A stretch of 64,000 bases of DNA from NCBI GenBank assembly GCA_007130885.1, contig SLRQ01000012.1, forward strand, positions 99,516 to 163,515, given 5' to 3'. Below the pieces are notes generated by a model. The model saw only the letters and a list, made by a program, of their open reading frames with translations, was not told the DNA's origin and did not search any database. Made by a program: the position numbers and the translations under genes. The stretch is from Deltaproteobacteria bacterium (GTDB lineage: Bacteria > Myxococcota > Myxococcia > SLRQ01). Below are positions 8,501 to 18,903 of the stretch, one piece after another (positions within the stretch are counted from its first letter, which is position 1; every line of letters begins with the position of its first letter).

Positions 8501-8914
8501 TCATTCGGATTGTGGGTGGGTACGCGGACGACTGATCTCAGTCTTCCGGGAGATGGCTTTGTCGAGGGCTATGGCGCGAGCCAAGGTTTTGATGCTGTCG
8601 TGCACGCGCTGATTCGACCTGCGCAGACGACCTGCTGCCTCATGCCGGCTTCCGGCTCTTTCCCGCAAACCTTCTCCGAGGCGGGCTTCAACACCATCCA
8701 ACCCATGCCACGCCCCGCCCGCCGTCGAGTTCTTGCCCTGGACGCGCAAGGAACGAACTCTCTCGAGAGAGAACCGCTCGAGCTCCGTATCGGCACGAGC
8801 GAAGCATAGCCGTGCACGGCCGGCCTCGGCACTTGTCTTCGCGAACTCGGCCGCCGCCTCATCGCGTCTGTCTCGCAGGATCTCCTCCAAAAGTTTCCTT
8901 GAACGGCGCTTCAT
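8501..8914 (-). CDS. FliJ/YscO-like stalk protein (putative)
   Basis: A 137-residue, highly charged Arg/Ala/Glu-rich protein predicted to be nearly all helical coiled coil. Sequence similarity alone is too weak to name it. The call rests on position: it begins 4 bp inside the end of a FliI/SctN-type ATPase gene, where flagellar and type III secretion operons keep FliJ/SctO, a short two-helix coiled coil that fits into the ATPase hexamer. Length and composition fit. The C-terminal 20 residues are Arg-Pro rich and not coiled. Confidence 0.6.
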   Translation of the reverse strand: MKRRSRKLLEEILRDRRDEAAAEFAKTSAEAGRARLCFARADTELERFSLERVRSLRVQGKNSTAGGAWHGLDGVEARLGEGLRERAGSRHEAAGRLRRSNQRVHDSIKTLARAIALDKAISRKTEISRPRTHPQSE

Positions 8915-10227
8915 TGCGATACTCCGGACAATGACTCCAGCGCCTTGGCAGTCTCCGCAAATGGGGCATGGGTGCCGGCCCTCTGTTTTAGGAAAGCTTC
9001 TATTCGAGGCCAGCTCTCCACCGCTGCATCCGCCTCGGCGTCTCCCCGTTGGTAGGCCCCGAGAACCACCAAGTCTCTGCGCTCTTCATAGGCGGCGATT
9101 CTACGCCTCACGACAGCCGCGGCTGTCAGCTCGGTTTCAGAGGCGACATCGCGGGCAACCCTCGAGATACTCGCCGGTATGTCTATTGCCGGCCAATGAT
9201 CACGCTCGGCAAGGTGCCTAGCAAGTATGAGGTGGCCGTCGACGAGGCCGCGAACCTCGTCCGCCAAGGCGTCCGTCGCTCCTTCTTCCTCGCAAAGAAC
9301 AGTGTAGATTGCGGTGATCTCACCTTCCTCATCCGGGCCGGCCCGCTCGATGATCTTGGGCAAGGAGGCGAGCACTGACGGTGGAAAACCGCCCCGCGCC
9401 GGCGCTTCGCCCGCGGCTAGACCTATCTCTCGAAGCGCGCGCGCGTACCTGGTCAAGGAATCGACCAGGAGTAATACCGAAGCGCCGCATCCCCTGAAGT
9501 GCTCCGCGATTGCTGTGGCCGTGACCGTCGCTCTTGCCCTTGCGAGGGGCGGAGAATCTCCGGGCGCCACTACCACGACCGATCGGTCCTTTGCGGCTGC
9601 CAGGGGGCCTTCCAAGATCTCTTTGACCTCCCGGCCGCGCTCTCCAATCAGGGCCGCCACCACTACATCAACGGCAGCACCCGCCGCCAGATCACCCAGC
9701 AGGGTGGACTTACCAACCCCGGGACCCGCGAAGAGACCTATTCGCTGGCCGCGCCCCATCGGACAAAGAGCATCTATGGCTCTTACCCCTGTAACGAGGC
9801 GGGTCCTAATGGGCCTTCTCCGTAAAGGGTCGGGCGCGGGGCGCTCGAGAGGGATCGTCTCGATAGCCCCGCTTTCTTCGAGCGGTGGCCCCCCGTCAAT
9901 CGGTTGGCCATCGGCGCCGACGACCCTGCCCAGCAACGGAGCCCCTGCCCTTACCTTCAAACCACCACATGCCCTAATGCCGGTACCCGGTCCAAGGCCG
10001 GAAGCAGTACCAAGCACCAGGACTCGTGCAAGACCACTTTTGAAAGCTACGATCTCGCCCCGCACTCCGCAATCGAACACACAACCATCACCAATCCGCG
10101 CAGCCGGCACGCGGGCCTCCACCAGAGAGCCCGCGGCGGAAACGACGAACCCTCGAGGCTCTTTTCGTGGAGCCCGGCGAACATCACGTGCCGCGATGGT
10201 AAATCCTCTTTCGAGAGACTCAATCAT
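8911..10227 (-). CDS. FliI/SctN-type export ATPase
   Basis: Homologue of the hexameric ATPase that energises flagellar and type III protein export. The 438-residue protein starts at ATG 10227 (MIESLERGF), overlapping the FliH-like gene by 8 bp; the 39 upstream codons lie inside that gene and are not family-like. Visible motifs are GVRAIDALCPMGRGQRIGLFAG, Walker A GPGVGKST, GERGREVKEILEG (as in FliI/YscN), Walker B VLLLVDSLTRYARA, and the GGFPPS region. The N-terminal beta-barrel domain is present. It is GC-rich and Ala-rich relative to its neighbours. No other flagellar or secretion gene is in the window, so flagellar versus secretion use cannot be decided. Confidence 0.9.
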   Translation of the reverse strand: MIESLERGFTIAARDVRRAPRKEPRGFVVSAAGSLVEARVPAARIGDGCVFDCGVRGEIVAFKSGLARVLVLGTASGLGPGTGIRACGGLKVRAGAPLLGRVVGADGQPIDGGPPLEESGAIETIPLERPAPDPLRRRPIRTRLVTGVRAIDALCPMGRGQRIGLFAGPGVGKSTLLGDLAAGAAVDVVVAALIGERGREVKEILEGPLAAAKDRSVVVVAPGDSPPLARARATVTATAIAEHFRGCGASVLLLVDSLTRYARALREIGLAAGEAPARGGFPPSVLASLPKIIERAGPDEEGEITAIYTVLCEEEGATDALADEVRGLVDGHLILARHLAERDHWPAIDIPASISRVARDVASETELTAAAVVRRRIAAYEERRDLVVLGAYQRGDAEADAAVESWPRIEAFLKQRAGTHAPFAETAKALESLSGVSQ

Positions 10228-10813
10228 GCGCTCCCCCCTCGGCTCGACCTCTCCCTCCAAGTGCCGACGCAAGAGCATCCACTGCAAGCCGCGCCCGAAC
10301 CGAGGCACGGCCATCGTACACACCGTCCTGGGCCTCGACCACACAGTCGCCCGAAGCCAGCGACGGATCGCTCATGACTTCAGCGCCCAGCTCCGCAACT
10401 CTCGCGCGGTCGTCAGGATGTACTTGAACTCGAAGAGGTCCCTTGTCCCTCAGTTCGGAACATAGCTCTGCCGCCACCACGGCGGCGGCTTCCGCCTTCT
10501 CTACTTTTTCTCCCATATCCACCCATACTCTCTCGGCCACCGCCAGCACCGAGTCCACCATTAGAGGCCGAAGCCTCTCCTCGCACCGACGAATGATCTC
10601 CACGGCCTCGACCGCCGCCCCCGCCTTCTCCCTATCCGCCTCCTCCAGAGCCCTAGCCCGTACCGCCTCGGCGGAATCGCGCGCCTCCGCCGTTGCGGAT
10701 TCAAGCAAGAGGGACGCCTCGGCGCGGGCATCGCCTATGATTCTAGCCGCCTCGGCGCGTGCGTCGAAAACCGCTTTTCGCACCACGGGACGAAAACATT
10801 TTGCCGCCTCCAT
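10220..10813 (-). CDS. FliH/SctL-like stator protein (putative)
   Basis: A 197-residue protein with a long N-terminal Ala/Glu/Arg helix (residues 15-85, repeated ARAEA units like the FliH and ATP synthase b-subunit stalk) and a C-terminal globular part. The latter includes VQVHPDDRARVAELG and DPSLASGDCVVEAQDGVYDGRASVRARL, the pattern of FliH/SctL C-termini (acidic strand then D-G repeat). FliH regulates and tethers FliI. It overlaps the ATPase gene by 8 bp. The start at 10813 is weakly supported by purines upstream. Confidence 0.75.
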   Translation of the reverse strand: MEAAKCFRPVVRKAVFDARAEAARIIGDARAEASLLLESATAEARDSAEAVRARALEEADREKAGAAVEAVEIIRRCEERLRPLMVDSVLAVAERVWVDMGEKVEKAEAAAVVAAELCSELRDKGPLRVQVHPDDRARVAELGAEVMSDPSLASGDCVVEAQDGVYDGRASVRARLAVDALASALGGRGRAEGGAHD

Positions 10814-11148
10814 CTCTGACCTCGACCTCTGTAAGGAGAGCCCTATGTCCCTGCCAGGAAGGCCCTACCGTGACCTCGAGCAGAATCTCTAGGGCTCCCG
10901 TTCCATTCAAGGAACGGGCCAAAGGAGACATCCTCACAAGCAACCGATCTTGGGGCGACGGCAATGAACTAGAGTCGAAGGCGGAGTACGAGATTCGTGC
11001 ATCCGGTCCGATTCGCGGACTCCGACCTCGCCTGCACTCGAAGCAGGGCACATCAATCGCTACATCACCCGGCGCCTACTGACGTCGGGCGGCAAACAGG
11101 CCAATCCGGAGTGGACGTTTGGATATGCAACGGGCGTACGGGCGTTAC
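10814..11148. other. Intergenic stretch between the export-ATPase set and ppdK
   Basis: 335 bases without a gene I can support. A minus-strand open frame (10743-11051, with an internal ATG at 10931) runs through it and into the FliH-like gene. It lacks recognisable similarity and overlaps coding sequence by 71 bp, so I do not call it. The promoter of the FliH-I-J set should lie here, but no clear -10/-35 pair stands out. Confidence 0.5.
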
Positions 11149-13869
11149 TTAACCCACTCCCCGGTCTCGAAGCGCCGCCTGTGCCGCGGCAAGACGCGCG
11201 ACAGGGATTCGGTACGGCGAGCAGGAAACGTACTCGAGACCCAGCTCATGGCAGAACACTACCGACTCCGGATCTCCACCGTGCTCGCCACAGATCCCAA
11301 GCTTGATATCGGGTCTAGTGCCTCGGCCTTTCTCCACCGCCCATCGCATAAGCTCCCCCACCCCTTGCCGGTCGATAGTCACGAAAGGATCCCGCTCGAG
11401 TATTCCTGTATCCACATAGTGGCCGAGGAACTTGCCTGCATCGTCGCGGCTGAAGCCGAACGCCGTCTGCGTGAGGTCGTTCGTACCAAAGCTGAAGAAG
11501 TCCGCCTCGCCGGCTATCTCGCCTGCCGTGATGGCTCCTCGCGGAACCTCGATCATGGTCCCAACAGAGTAACCGAGGTCCACGCCTTTCTCGCTCATGA
11601 CGGCGCGGGCGGTCTTATCGACTACAGCACGCTGTCTCGCCAGCTCTTCCACGTGACCGACAAGAGGAATCATTATCTCTGGTAGAACCTCGATACCCTC
11701 GGCGGTGCATATAGCCGCTGCCTCGAAGATGGCACGAGCCTGCATCTCGGTTATCTCAGGGAAGATGATGCCGAGCCTGCATCCACGCCAACCAAGCATT
11801 GGGTTCTGCTCGAGAAGCTCCTCCACCCGGTACAGCTCGTTCTGGAGGTCATCCAGCGACCGGCCGTTCTCGGTCCTGTCCTTACCCGTCGCCTTGAGGA
11901 CAGCGATGCTCACCAACAGATCCTCGTGACTCGGGAGGAACTCGTGTAGCGGGGGATCAAGCGTCCGAACGGTAACTGGGAGGCCATTCATGGCTCGAAA
12001 AATCGCTGTAAAGTCTTCCCTTTGCATAGGAAGAATTTTCTGCAGCGCCGCCTTTCGCTCTTCGGCGCTTCTAGAGAGGATCATCTCCCGTACCGCCGGC
12101 AACCTATGCTCTCCGAGGAACATATGTTCCGTTCTACAAAGCCCTATTCCCTGAGCACCAAAACCGATGGCCAGATCGGCGTCGGAGCCGGTGTCGGCAT
12201 TGGCCCTTACTCGCAGCCGCCTAGCCTCATCGGCCCATTTCATCACCTTGCTGAAGCCGCCGTAGATCTCGCTTTGAGCCGGATCCAGTTCTCCCTTGAC
12301 CACTCGGACTACCTCTGACTCGGCGGTGGGAACCGCGGCACAAATGACCTCACCCGTGGTGCCGTCAATCGAGATGGGGTCTCCCTCCGAGACTTGTTTC
12401 TCCCCTACGGTCAACTTTCGGTTTTCGATGTCGATGCGAAGAGAGCTGCAACCGACAACCGAGGGCTTGCCCATCTGCCGTCCTACTACGGCGGCGTGAC
12501 TGGTCATCCCGCCCGCCGCGGTGAGCACGCCGACAGCGGCGAACATGCCGTGTATGTCATCGGGGCTGGTTTCCTGGCGCACCAAGATGACCTTCTCTTT
12601 CCGCTCCGCCCACGTCTTGGCATCATCAGCCGTGAACACCAGCTTGCCGCTCGCTGCTCCAGGTGACGCGTTCAGCCCTACGGCGTCCGCCGGATGTTGT
12701 GCCCGTGCATCGGGGTCGAAAACCGGATGGAGAAGCTGTGGGAGCTGGGAAGGCTCAATCCTGAGCACTGCTTCCTCGGTGGTAATAAGGTCTTCCTCGA
12801 CCATCTGGTTCGCAATGGTGACCGCGGCCATTCCCGTACGTTTGCCGGCTCTCGTCTGCAACATGTAGAGCTCGCCGTCCTCGATGGTGAACTCGAAGTC
12901 CTGCATGTCGCCGTAGTGACGCTCCAGGCGCATCGCTATCTCCTCGAGCTCTCCGAATGCTTCCGGCATCTCTTCCTTCAGCTCATGGATCGGCCTTGGA
13001 GTACGAGTCCCGGCAACCACATCCTCACCTTGAGCGTTGATCAAGAACTCACCGTATAGTTTCTGCTCACCGGTAGCCGGATTTCGGGTGAAGCCCACGC
13101 CTGTGGCGCTGGTATCGCCGAGATTGCCGAAGACCATGGCCTGAATGGTGCAGGCTGTGCCGAGATCGTCCGGAATATGGTGAATCCGACGGTAGGTGCG
13201 AGCGCGCTCTCCATTCCACGACCTGAAGACCGCCTCTATCGCTCCATCGAGTTGCCCTTTTGCGTCCTGCGGGAAAGGCTTTCCAAGGGCTTTCTCGACA
13301 AAGGCCTTGTAATCCGCGACCACTTGCTCGAGCACCTCGGCCGGGATGTCTCCGTCGCTCTCTACACCGGCCTTCTCTCTATAGCCAACCAAAATTTTCT
13401 CGAACTCATGATGAGGTATACCCAGCACCACGTCGGAGTACATATGTATGAAACGCCGATAGCCGTCATACGCGAAGCGACGGTTTCCCGTAACAGCGGC
13501 CAGTCCCTCGACGGTCTCATCGTTGAGCCCAAGGTTGAGAACTGTGTCCATCATGCCCGGCATTGAAAAACGGGACCCCGATCGAACGGACAAGAGCAGG
13601 GGCGCTGAAGGATCACCGAGCCTTCGCCCTATTCGCTCTTCGAGTCGCTTCAAATGCTCGTCGATTTGACGCGCGGCCTCTTCTGGAACGCCATCCTGCT
13701 CGAAGTACGCATTGCAAGTATCGGTAGTTATTGTGAACCCGGGAGGGACCGGTGTACCGGCGAGAGTCATTTCCGCAAGGCCGGCTCCCTTGCCACCCAG
13801 CGTATCCCGCATTTCCCCGGTACCCTCTGCTTCACCGCCGCCAAAGGCGTAAACATACTTTTGTGTCAT
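11149..13869 (-). CDS. ppdK: Pyruvate, phosphate dikinase
   Basis: Interconverts pyruvate, ATP and phosphate with PEP, AMP and pyrophosphate, in glycolysis or gluconeogenesis. The 906-residue length is typical (about 880-900). It has the N-terminal ATP-grasp part (FGGGEAEGTGEMRDTLGGKG, SVRSGSRFSMPGMMDTVLNLG), the central phosphohistidine domain (GGMTSHAAVVGRQMGKPSVVG, with the catalytic His in TSHAA), and the C-terminal TIM barrel (GIGLCRTEHMF, FSFGTNDLTQTAFGFSRDD, CGEHGGDPESV). It sits 52 bp downstream of glyS on the same strand. It was distinguished from PEP synthase by length and by the SGSRFSMPGMMDT motif. Confidence 0.97.
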   Translation of the reverse strand: MTQKYVYAFGGGEAEGTGEMRDTLGGKGAGLAEMTLAGTPVPPGFTITTDTCNAYFEQDGVPEEAARQIDEHLKRLEERIGRRLGDPSAPLLLSVRSGSRFSMPGMMDTVLNLGLNDETVEGLAAVTGNRRFAYDGYRRFIHMYSDVVLGIPHHEFEKILVGYREKAGVESDGDIPAEVLEQVVADYKAFVEKALGKPFPQDAKGQLDGAIEAVFRSWNGERARTYRRIHHIPDDLGTACTIQAMVFGNLGDTSATGVGFTRNPATGEQKLYGEFLINAQGEDVVAGTRTPRPIHELKEEMPEAFGELEEIAMRLERHYGDMQDFEFTIEDGELYMLQTRAGKRTGMAAVTIANQMVEEDLITTEEAVLRIEPSQLPQLLHPVFDPDARAQHPADAVGLNASPGAASGKLVFTADDAKTWAERKEKVILVRQETSPDDIHGMFAAVGVLTAAGGMTSHAAVVGRQMGKPSVVGCSSLRIDIENRKLTVGEKQVSEGDPISIDGTTGEVICAAVPTAESEVVRVVKGELDPAQSEIYGGFSKVMKWADEARRLRVRANADTGSDADLAIGFGAQGIGLCRTEHMFLGEHRLPAVREMILSRSAEERKAALQKILPMQREDFTAIFRAMNGLPVTVRTLDPPLHEFLPSHEDLLVSIAVLKATGKDRTENGRSLDDLQNELYRVEELLEQNPMLGWRGCRLGIIFPEITEMQARAIFEAAAICTAEGIEVLPEIMIPLVGHVEELARQRAVVDKTARAVMSEKGVDLGYSVGTMIEVPRGAITAGEIAGEADFFSFGTNDLTQTAFGFSRDDAGKFLGHYVDTGILERDPFVTIDRQGVGELMRWAVEKGRGTRPDIKLGICGEHGGDPESVVFCHELGLEYVSCSPYRIPVARLAAAQAALRDRGVG

Positions 13870-13921
13870 CGATGTTCTCCGTTCAAGTCAGTTGAATCAA
13901 AACAACAATAATCTTCAAATC

Positions 13922-16030
13922 TCACTGCTCGGCCGCGCGCAGCAGTGAGAAGTCGGCAATTCGCCGGAATAGAGATGAAATACTCACAAGAAGAAGCAGC
14001 CTATTCTCACGTCGACGCAAGTCCTCGTCCATCACCATGACACCTTCGAAGAACGCATCTACCGGCTCTTTCAATGCCGCCATCTCGGATAGCGCCGCTC
14101 GGTAATCGTGGGATTCGAGCGCTTGCTCGACGCTATTTTTTATTTCGGCCAAAGCTTTCCAAAGATCCATTTCGACAGATGACTCGAACAGCTCCGGATC
14201 GACTTCGGCGGCTTGAATGGCGGGGGCCTTGGCTACGATGTTCGATGCACGTGCAAACGCCACCGCCAAAGGACTGAAGTCGGGATGGTTTTTCACCTCG
14301 TCCAGAATCGCGACGCGATCCCTGGCTGAGACCAAGTCGTCGAACCCAGCCGACAGTACCGCATCCACCACATCGTACGAGTGCCCTTTGGCGGTCCACA
14401 GGTTCTTCAGCCGACCCCGAAAAAAGCCCATGACCTTCTCGCGGGTGGCCGCGACGTCCATGGGAAGCTTGTCTCCGTACAGGCGCGCGGCTTCCTCGAT
14501 CAACTCCGAAAGAGGCAGGCGATAGCCCTTGTGAAGGACTATGCTGACGATGGCGAGGCATGCCCGGCGAAGACCGAATGGATCCGCCGTGCCCGTGGGG
14601 CCTTTATCCAAACCGAATATTCCAGCCATGGTGTCCAGGCGATCCGCGATCCCCGCCAAAGCCCCTTCGTGGCTATCGGGCAGCCGGTCGCCTGCATGCC
14701 TCGGCAAGTAATGTTCCTCGATCCCTCTTGCTACCGACTCCTGCTCACCATCCTCCAAGGCGTAGTAGCGGCCCATTACTCCCTGCAGATCCGGAAACTC
14801 ACCAACCATTCCCGTGGTGAGGTCCGCCTTGGCCAGGGTAACGACCCTGGAGAGCGAATGCTCGATCTCGGACAGCCCCAGCATTCCAGCCATGGAAGCG
14901 GATAGACAACGCACCCTGCGAACCTTTTCCAAAACACTGCCCAGCTTCTCCTGGAATACCACCCGGCCCAGACCGTCCACACGCTCCTCGAGTTTCCTGG
15001 CACGGTCGGTATCATAGAAGTAGCGAGCGTCCGCGAGGCGCGCCGCGAGCACCCTCTCATACCCCTCTCTCACCAAAACGGGATCACGTGGAGGCGTGTT
15101 GCTGATGGCCACGAAAGCGGGCGCCAGCCGGCCCGTGTCCGCCTCGGTCACGCTGAAGTATCGTTGGTGTTGGCGCATCTCGCTGACCAGCACCTCTACC
15201 GGGAGGTTCAAGTGGTCGACATCGAAAGCTCCCACCACCGCCGCCGGCCACTCAACGAGGTGTGTAACCTCATCGAGAAGCTCTTGGTCTTCACGAAGAC
15301 GCCAGGACGGCTCATACTCGGCGAGTGCACTTTCAGATTGCTCGATTATGCGTCGCCGGCGAGTATCCGCGTCGGCTATGACTCTGGCGCTCTCGAGCCC
15401 TCCCAAGTAATCATCCGGGGATTCAAGGACCAAGGGATCCGGTGCGAGAAACCTGTGACCAAAGGTCCTCTCACCACTGCTCACGTCCCCGAAAACGAAA
15501 GGGACCCGCCTGTCTCCCAGCAGGGCCAAGATCCAATGAATCGGCCGAGCAAAGTGGACTCTCACCTCGCCCCACCTCATGGACTTTGCAAAAGGTATGG
15601 AAGCGATCACGGACGGAATGAGCTCCGATAGAATCTCGGTTGCTTCCCGTCCCTTCTCGTCGACTTTGGCAACGACGTAGGCGCCTTTCGGCGTGTCCAC
15701 CGACATCAACGAATCCACCGAGACACCCTTGCCTCTAGCAAAACCTTCCGCGGCCTTGGTTGGCCTACCATCCGAGTCGAAGGCCGCGCTCTTGGCTGGG
15801 CCCCGATGCTCGATCGAGCGGTCGGGCTGACGGCAGGAGACATCCTTCAACAAGACGGCTAAACGCCTGGGAGTTCCATAAACCTCGGCCGCGCCGTGCT
15901 CGAGCCGTGCTTCTCGAACAGCATCCGGAAGACGCTTTGATAGGTACTCCATCGCCGGCCCCACGAACGCGGCCGGGAGCTCCTCGGTTCCGATCTCGAG
16001 CAGCAGATCCTGGGCCTCGGAATCGGTCAT
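13922..16030 (-). CDS. glyS: Glycyl-tRNA synthetase beta subunit
   Basis: Tetrameric (alpha2beta2) glycyl-tRNA synthetase, tRNA-binding subunit, 702 residues (family about 690). It begins with [15 protein letters not shown] and contains RHHQRYF-type [31 protein letters not shown], and [25 protein letters not shown] with the HD-like core. The C-terminal anticodon-binding domain includes [11 protein letters not shown] and NRLLLL. Its start overlaps the glyQ stop by 4 bp, the usual arrangement for this pair. Confidence 0.97.
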   Translation of the reverse strand: MTDSEAQDLLLEIGTEELPAAFVGPAMEYLSKRLPDAVREARLEHGAAEVYGTPRRLAVLLKDVSCRQPDRSIEHRGPAKSAAFDSDGRPTKAAEGFARGKGVSVDSLMSVDTPKGAYVVAKVDEKGREATEILSELIPSVIASIPFAKSMRWGEVRVHFARPIHWILALLGDRRVPFVFGDVSSGERTFGHRFLAPDPLVLESPDDYLGGLESARVIADADTRRRRIIEQSESALAEYEPSWRLREDQELLDEVTHLVEWPAAVVGAFDVDHLNLPVEVLVSEMRQHQRYFSVTEADTGRLAPAFVAISNTPPRDPVLVREGYERVLAARLADARYFYDTDRARKLEERVDGLGRVVFQEKLGSVLEKVRRVRCLSASMAGMLGLSEIEHSLSRVVTLAKADLTTGMVGEFPDLQGVMGRYYALEDGEQESVARGIEEHYLPRHAGDRLPDSHEGALAGIADRLDTMAGIFGLDKGPTGTADPFGLRRACLAIVSIVLHKGYRLPLSELIEEAARLYGDKLPMDVAATREKVMGFFRGRLKNLWTAKGHSYDVVDAVLSAGFDDLVSARDRVAILDEVKNHPDFSPLAVAFARASNIVAKAPAIQAAEVDPELFESSVEMDLWKALAEIKNSVEQALESHDYRAALSEMAALKEPVDAFFEGVMVMDEDLRRRENRLLLLVSISSLFRRIADFSLLRAAEQ

Positions 16031-16980
16031 TTCGTCTCTTCCCGTTTGCTGGCCGCCGCATCGGCGCTGGCGTTACGCATCGATCGGCCGGGGCGTCCTT
16101 CGTTATCCGGCCCATTCTTCAGCAAGGGATAACCAAGCTCCTCCCGCACTTCCAACCAGGCCGCGGCGCAAAGGCGAGCCAGAGCACGCACCCTGCCGAT
16201 GAAGCCGGCCCGCTCGGTGACGCTGATAGCACCCCGGGCATCGAGCATATTGAAGGTGTGGGAGCACTTGAGGCAGGCATCGTATCCCGGTATGGGCAGG
16301 CCCTCTTCACAAAGCCGTCGGGACTCCGCTTCCCAAACCTGAAAAAGAGTAAACAGCATCTCGGGCTCGGAAACCTCGAAGCAATAACGAGACAGCTCGA
16401 CCTCTTGACGGTGAAACACTTCTCCGTAGGTTACGCCCGGCCCCACCTCCATCTCGAAGACGTTGGCCTTGCGCTGCAGAAACATGCATATGCGCTCCAG
16501 GCCATAGGTTAGCTCCACGGACACAGGGGAGAGGTCGTAGCCACCCGCCTGCTGGAAGTAAGTAAACTGGGTGATCTCTAGGCCGTCGCACCAGACCTCC
16601 CACCCCAAACCCCAAGCTCCCAACGTGGGCGACTCCCAGTCATCGTGAACGAACCTTATGTCGTGCTCCAGAGGATCGACCCCGATGGCCCTCAAGCTAT
16701 CCAAATAAATCTCCTGAATGTCCTTCGGGCTTGGCTTCATTATCACTTGCAGCTGATGATGCTGGTGAAGCCGGTTAGGGTTCTCTCCGTATCTTCCGTC
16801 GGCCGGACGACGAGAAGGTTCCACATAGACCACATTCCAAGGTTCGGGCCCTAGGACTCTCAAGAACGTGGCCGGATTCATCGTGCCGGCACCCACCTCC
16901 ACGTCGTAGGGCTGCCCCACAAGGCAGCCTCGGCCTTTCCAATACTCTTGTAGAGTCAGGATAAGATCTTGAAAATGCAT
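16027..16980 (-). CDS. glyQ: Glycyl-tRNA synthetase alpha subunit
   Basis: Catalytic subunit of the alpha2beta2 GlyRS. The 317-residue form begins at ATG 16980, where [19 protein letters not shown] matches the standard N-terminus; the open frame upstream to 17367 has no similarity and overlaps the malic enzyme promoter. Motifs seen are [76 protein letters not shown] and [15 protein letters not shown]. The slightly longer C-terminus, with a basic tail, extends beyond E. coli GlyQ (303). It is divergent from the malic enzyme gene. Confidence 0.96.
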   Translation of the reverse strand: MHFQDLILTLQEYWKGRGCLVGQPYDVEVGAGTMNPATFLRVLGPEPWNVVYVEPSRRPADGRYGENPNRLHQHHQLQVIMKPSPKDIQEIYLDSLRAIGVDPLEHDIRFVHDDWESPTLGAWGLGWEVWCDGLEITQFTYFQQAGGYDLSPVSVELTYGLERICMFLQRKANVFEMEVGPGVTYGEVFHRQEVELSRYCFEVSEPEMLFTLFQVWEAESRRLCEEGLPIPGYDACLKCSHTFNMLDARGAISVTERAGFIGRVRALARLCAAAWLEVREELGYPLLKNGPDNEGRPGRSMRNASADAAASKREETK

Positions 16981-17323
16981 GGATCCCTTTTTGAAAGCTC
17001 GAAAACCTATTTCTTGTGATGCGTAACTGTCAAGAAACTCATTGGACATTGGCTGCGGTTTGCGAATAGCAGCACCTCGATCGAACCCCAAACTCCGGTT
17101 GATGCATTGGGTTGCGCGGCAACAATCACGATTCGATCGGCTGTCACTTCGCCACTTCGCCGCGTTTGCTCTCGGTATGGCCACGCCTGCCCCGGACTTT
17201 TCGAGCCGCAAACACTCGTCGACAAGAGAGGTCTGGACTGCCGGGCGTCGGGGCGTATACTTCGCCCGCCCCTTAAAGCCAGCGGTGTCGCCAAGAACCT
17301 TTTCCCAAACGGAGGGCAGCCTA
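16981..17323. promoter_or_regulatory. Divergent control region between glyQ and the malic enzyme gene
   Basis: 343 bases between two start codons facing away from each other. Open frames cross it on both strands but none resembles a protein family. Promoters for glyQS-ppdK and for the malic enzyme must lie here or nearby. I looked for a glycine riboswitch or T-box leader before glyQ and saw neither. The only firm element is the GGAGGG ribosome binding site at 17311-17316 for the GTG start at 17324. Confidence 0.5.
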
Positions 17324-18676
17324 GTGAAGAAGCTAACACCCCAAGAAATAGAGGATCTCAAGACCAAGGCACAAAAGCCTTTTCAGGACGCAATGGTCCT
17401 GCACGACTTTTACAAAGGCAAGTACCAGACAGTACCGAAGTGCTGCATTCGAGACTTTAACGACTTTGCCCTCTGGTACACTCCCGGTGTCGCCGCCCCA
17501 TGTAAGGACATCCAAGCCAATCCAGAGAAATCCTTCACGCATACCAACCGTGCCAACACCATCTGCGTCCTTACGGACGGCACCCGGGTACTTGGGCTGG
17601 GCGACATCGGGCCCGAGGCGTCAATGCCCGTCATGGAAGGAAAAGGTCTGTTGTTCAAGTACCTTGGAGGAGTTGACGCCGTACCGATTGCTCTGCGGAC
17701 CAAGGATCCGGACGAGTTCATTCGAACAGCGAAGCTTCTGGAGCCTTCCTTCGGCGGATTCAACCTGGAGGACATAGCTCAGCCAAAGTGCTTCCGCATA
17801 CTCGACACGCTTCGTGAAGAAATGAACGTACCGGTATGGCATGACGATGCCCAAGGAACCGCGGCGGTCACGTATGCCGGTTTGGTGAACGCCTTGAAGT
17901 TGGTCGGTAAAGCCATGGATCAGGTGAAGGTGGCCATGATCGGTGCCGGCGCCTCGAACATCGCTATTGCCAGGGTCTGCATCAAGGGAGGCATAGATCC
18001 TCAAAACATCATTATGTGCGACTCGAAGGGGACTCTCCACAAAGGCAGGACCGAGCTAAAGGATAGCTTCAAGGAGAAGTGGCACATGTGCGAAATCTCG
18101 AACAAAGACGATGTTCGAGGTGGGATACCCGATGCAATCAAAGGCTCCGATGTGCTGATCGCACTCTCAAAGCCGGGACCGGACGTCATCAAGCCCGAGT
18201 GGGTCCAAAGCATGGCCGATGGGGCGATCGTGTTCGTATGCGCGAACCCGATCCCCGAGATGTGGCCATGGGAAGCTATCGAGGCAGGCGCGCAAGTAGT
18301 CGCCACGGGTCGAAGCGACTTCCCAAACCAGGTGAACAACTCCCTCGGCTTCCCGGGAATCTTCCGAGGCGCTTTGGACGTGAATGCTCGCACCATCACC
18401 GACGAGATGTGCATCGCCGCGGCGCTCGAACTGGCCAAGGTGGCCGAGGACCGCGGACTGAAGCGGGACTACCTCATACCAACCATGGACGACTGGGAGG
18501 TCTTTCCCAGGGAGGCGGTGGCAGTGGGGCTCAAGGCCATCGAGCAAGGCGTTGCAAGAATCGAAATGCCGGCCGACGAGCTCATGAAGAGAGCCACCGA
18601 GATCATCAAGTCCTCACGTGACCTTGTGCAGTGCATGATGAAGGAAGGCTTCATCCCTGAAGCACCCGAGCTCTAG
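17324..18676 (+). CDS. Malic enzyme (NAD(P)-dependent malate dehydrogenase, decarboxylating)
   Basis: Oxidative decarboxylation of malate to pyruvate. The 450-residue protein has the malic N-terminal domain ([37 protein letters not shown], the FGGFNLEDI metal motif and [17 protein letters not shown]) and the NAD(P)-binding domain ([38 protein letters not shown]). No phosphotransacetylase-like extension is present, so this is the short form. The start is a GTG with GGAGGG at 7 bp spacing; the frame is open 94 codons further upstream without similarity. Coenzyme preference is not readable. A strong terminator follows 15 bp after the stop. With ppdK nearby it could support a malate-pyruvate-PEP route. 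Confidence 0.94.
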   Translation: MKKLTPQEIEDLKTKAQKPFQDAMVLHDFYKGKYQTVPKCCIRDFNDFALWYTPGVAAPCKDIQANPEKSFTHTNRANTICVLTDGTRVLGLGDIGPEASMPVMEGKGLLFKYLGGVDAVPIALRTKDPDEFIRTAKLLEPSFGGFNLEDIAQPKCFRILDTLREEMNVPVWHDDAQGTAAVTYAGLVNALKLVGKAMDQVKVAMIGAGASNIAIARVCIKGGIDPQNIIMCDSKGTLHKGRTELKDSFKEKWHMCEISNKDDVRGGIPDAIKGSDVLIALSKPGPDVIKPEWVQSMADGAIVFVCANPIPEMWPWEAIEAGAQVVATGRSDFPNQVNNSLGFPGIFRGALDVNARTITDEMCIAAALELAKVAEDRGLKRDYLIPTMDDWEVFPREAVAVGLKAIEQGVARIEMPADELMKRATEIIKSSRDLVQCMMKEGFIPEAPEL

Positions 18677-18691
18677 ATTTTCCTGAAATGA

Positions 18692-18740
18692 GCGGGCGAG
18701 AGGCTGGACGCTTGGACGTTTGGGTTCTCGCCCGCTTTTT
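18692..18740 (+). terminator. Rho-independent terminator after malic enzyme
   Basis: A 10-bp perfect GC-rich stem, GCGGGCGAGA at 18692-18701 pairing with TCTCGCCCGC at 18726-18735, closes a 24-base loop. It is followed at once by TTTTT at 18736-18740. It lies 15 bp after the malic enzyme stop codon. Confidence 0.9.
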
Positions 18741-18903
18741 GCGTGGTCTCCCGGGCTCGGCATAGGGGTTGGTTTTTAGGGCCGGAATGGCCGGCACATT
18801 AAGATCCAGTCGGCAAGGATTACGTGTTTATTGTGGGGCGTTGAATCCGACCCAGGTAACGAGCGTCGAAAGGTTGAATGCACTCGAGCCTGGGAGCCGA
18901 GCC

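Noticed and set aside
9314..10465. 383-codon plus-strand open frame opposite the FliI-like ATPase
   Set aside because: Ser/Arg/Pro-rich translation with no domain, produced by the high GC of the real ATPase gene on the other strand, whose motifs are unambiguous.
10743..11051. Small minus-strand frame upstream of the FliH-like gene
   Set aside because: Overlaps the FliH-like gene by 71 bp, no similarity or ribosome binding site; kept only as a remark on the intergenic stretch.
16981..17323. Glycine riboswitch or T-box leader before glyQ
   Set aside because: No recognisable aptamer core or T-box sequence in the minus-strand leader.
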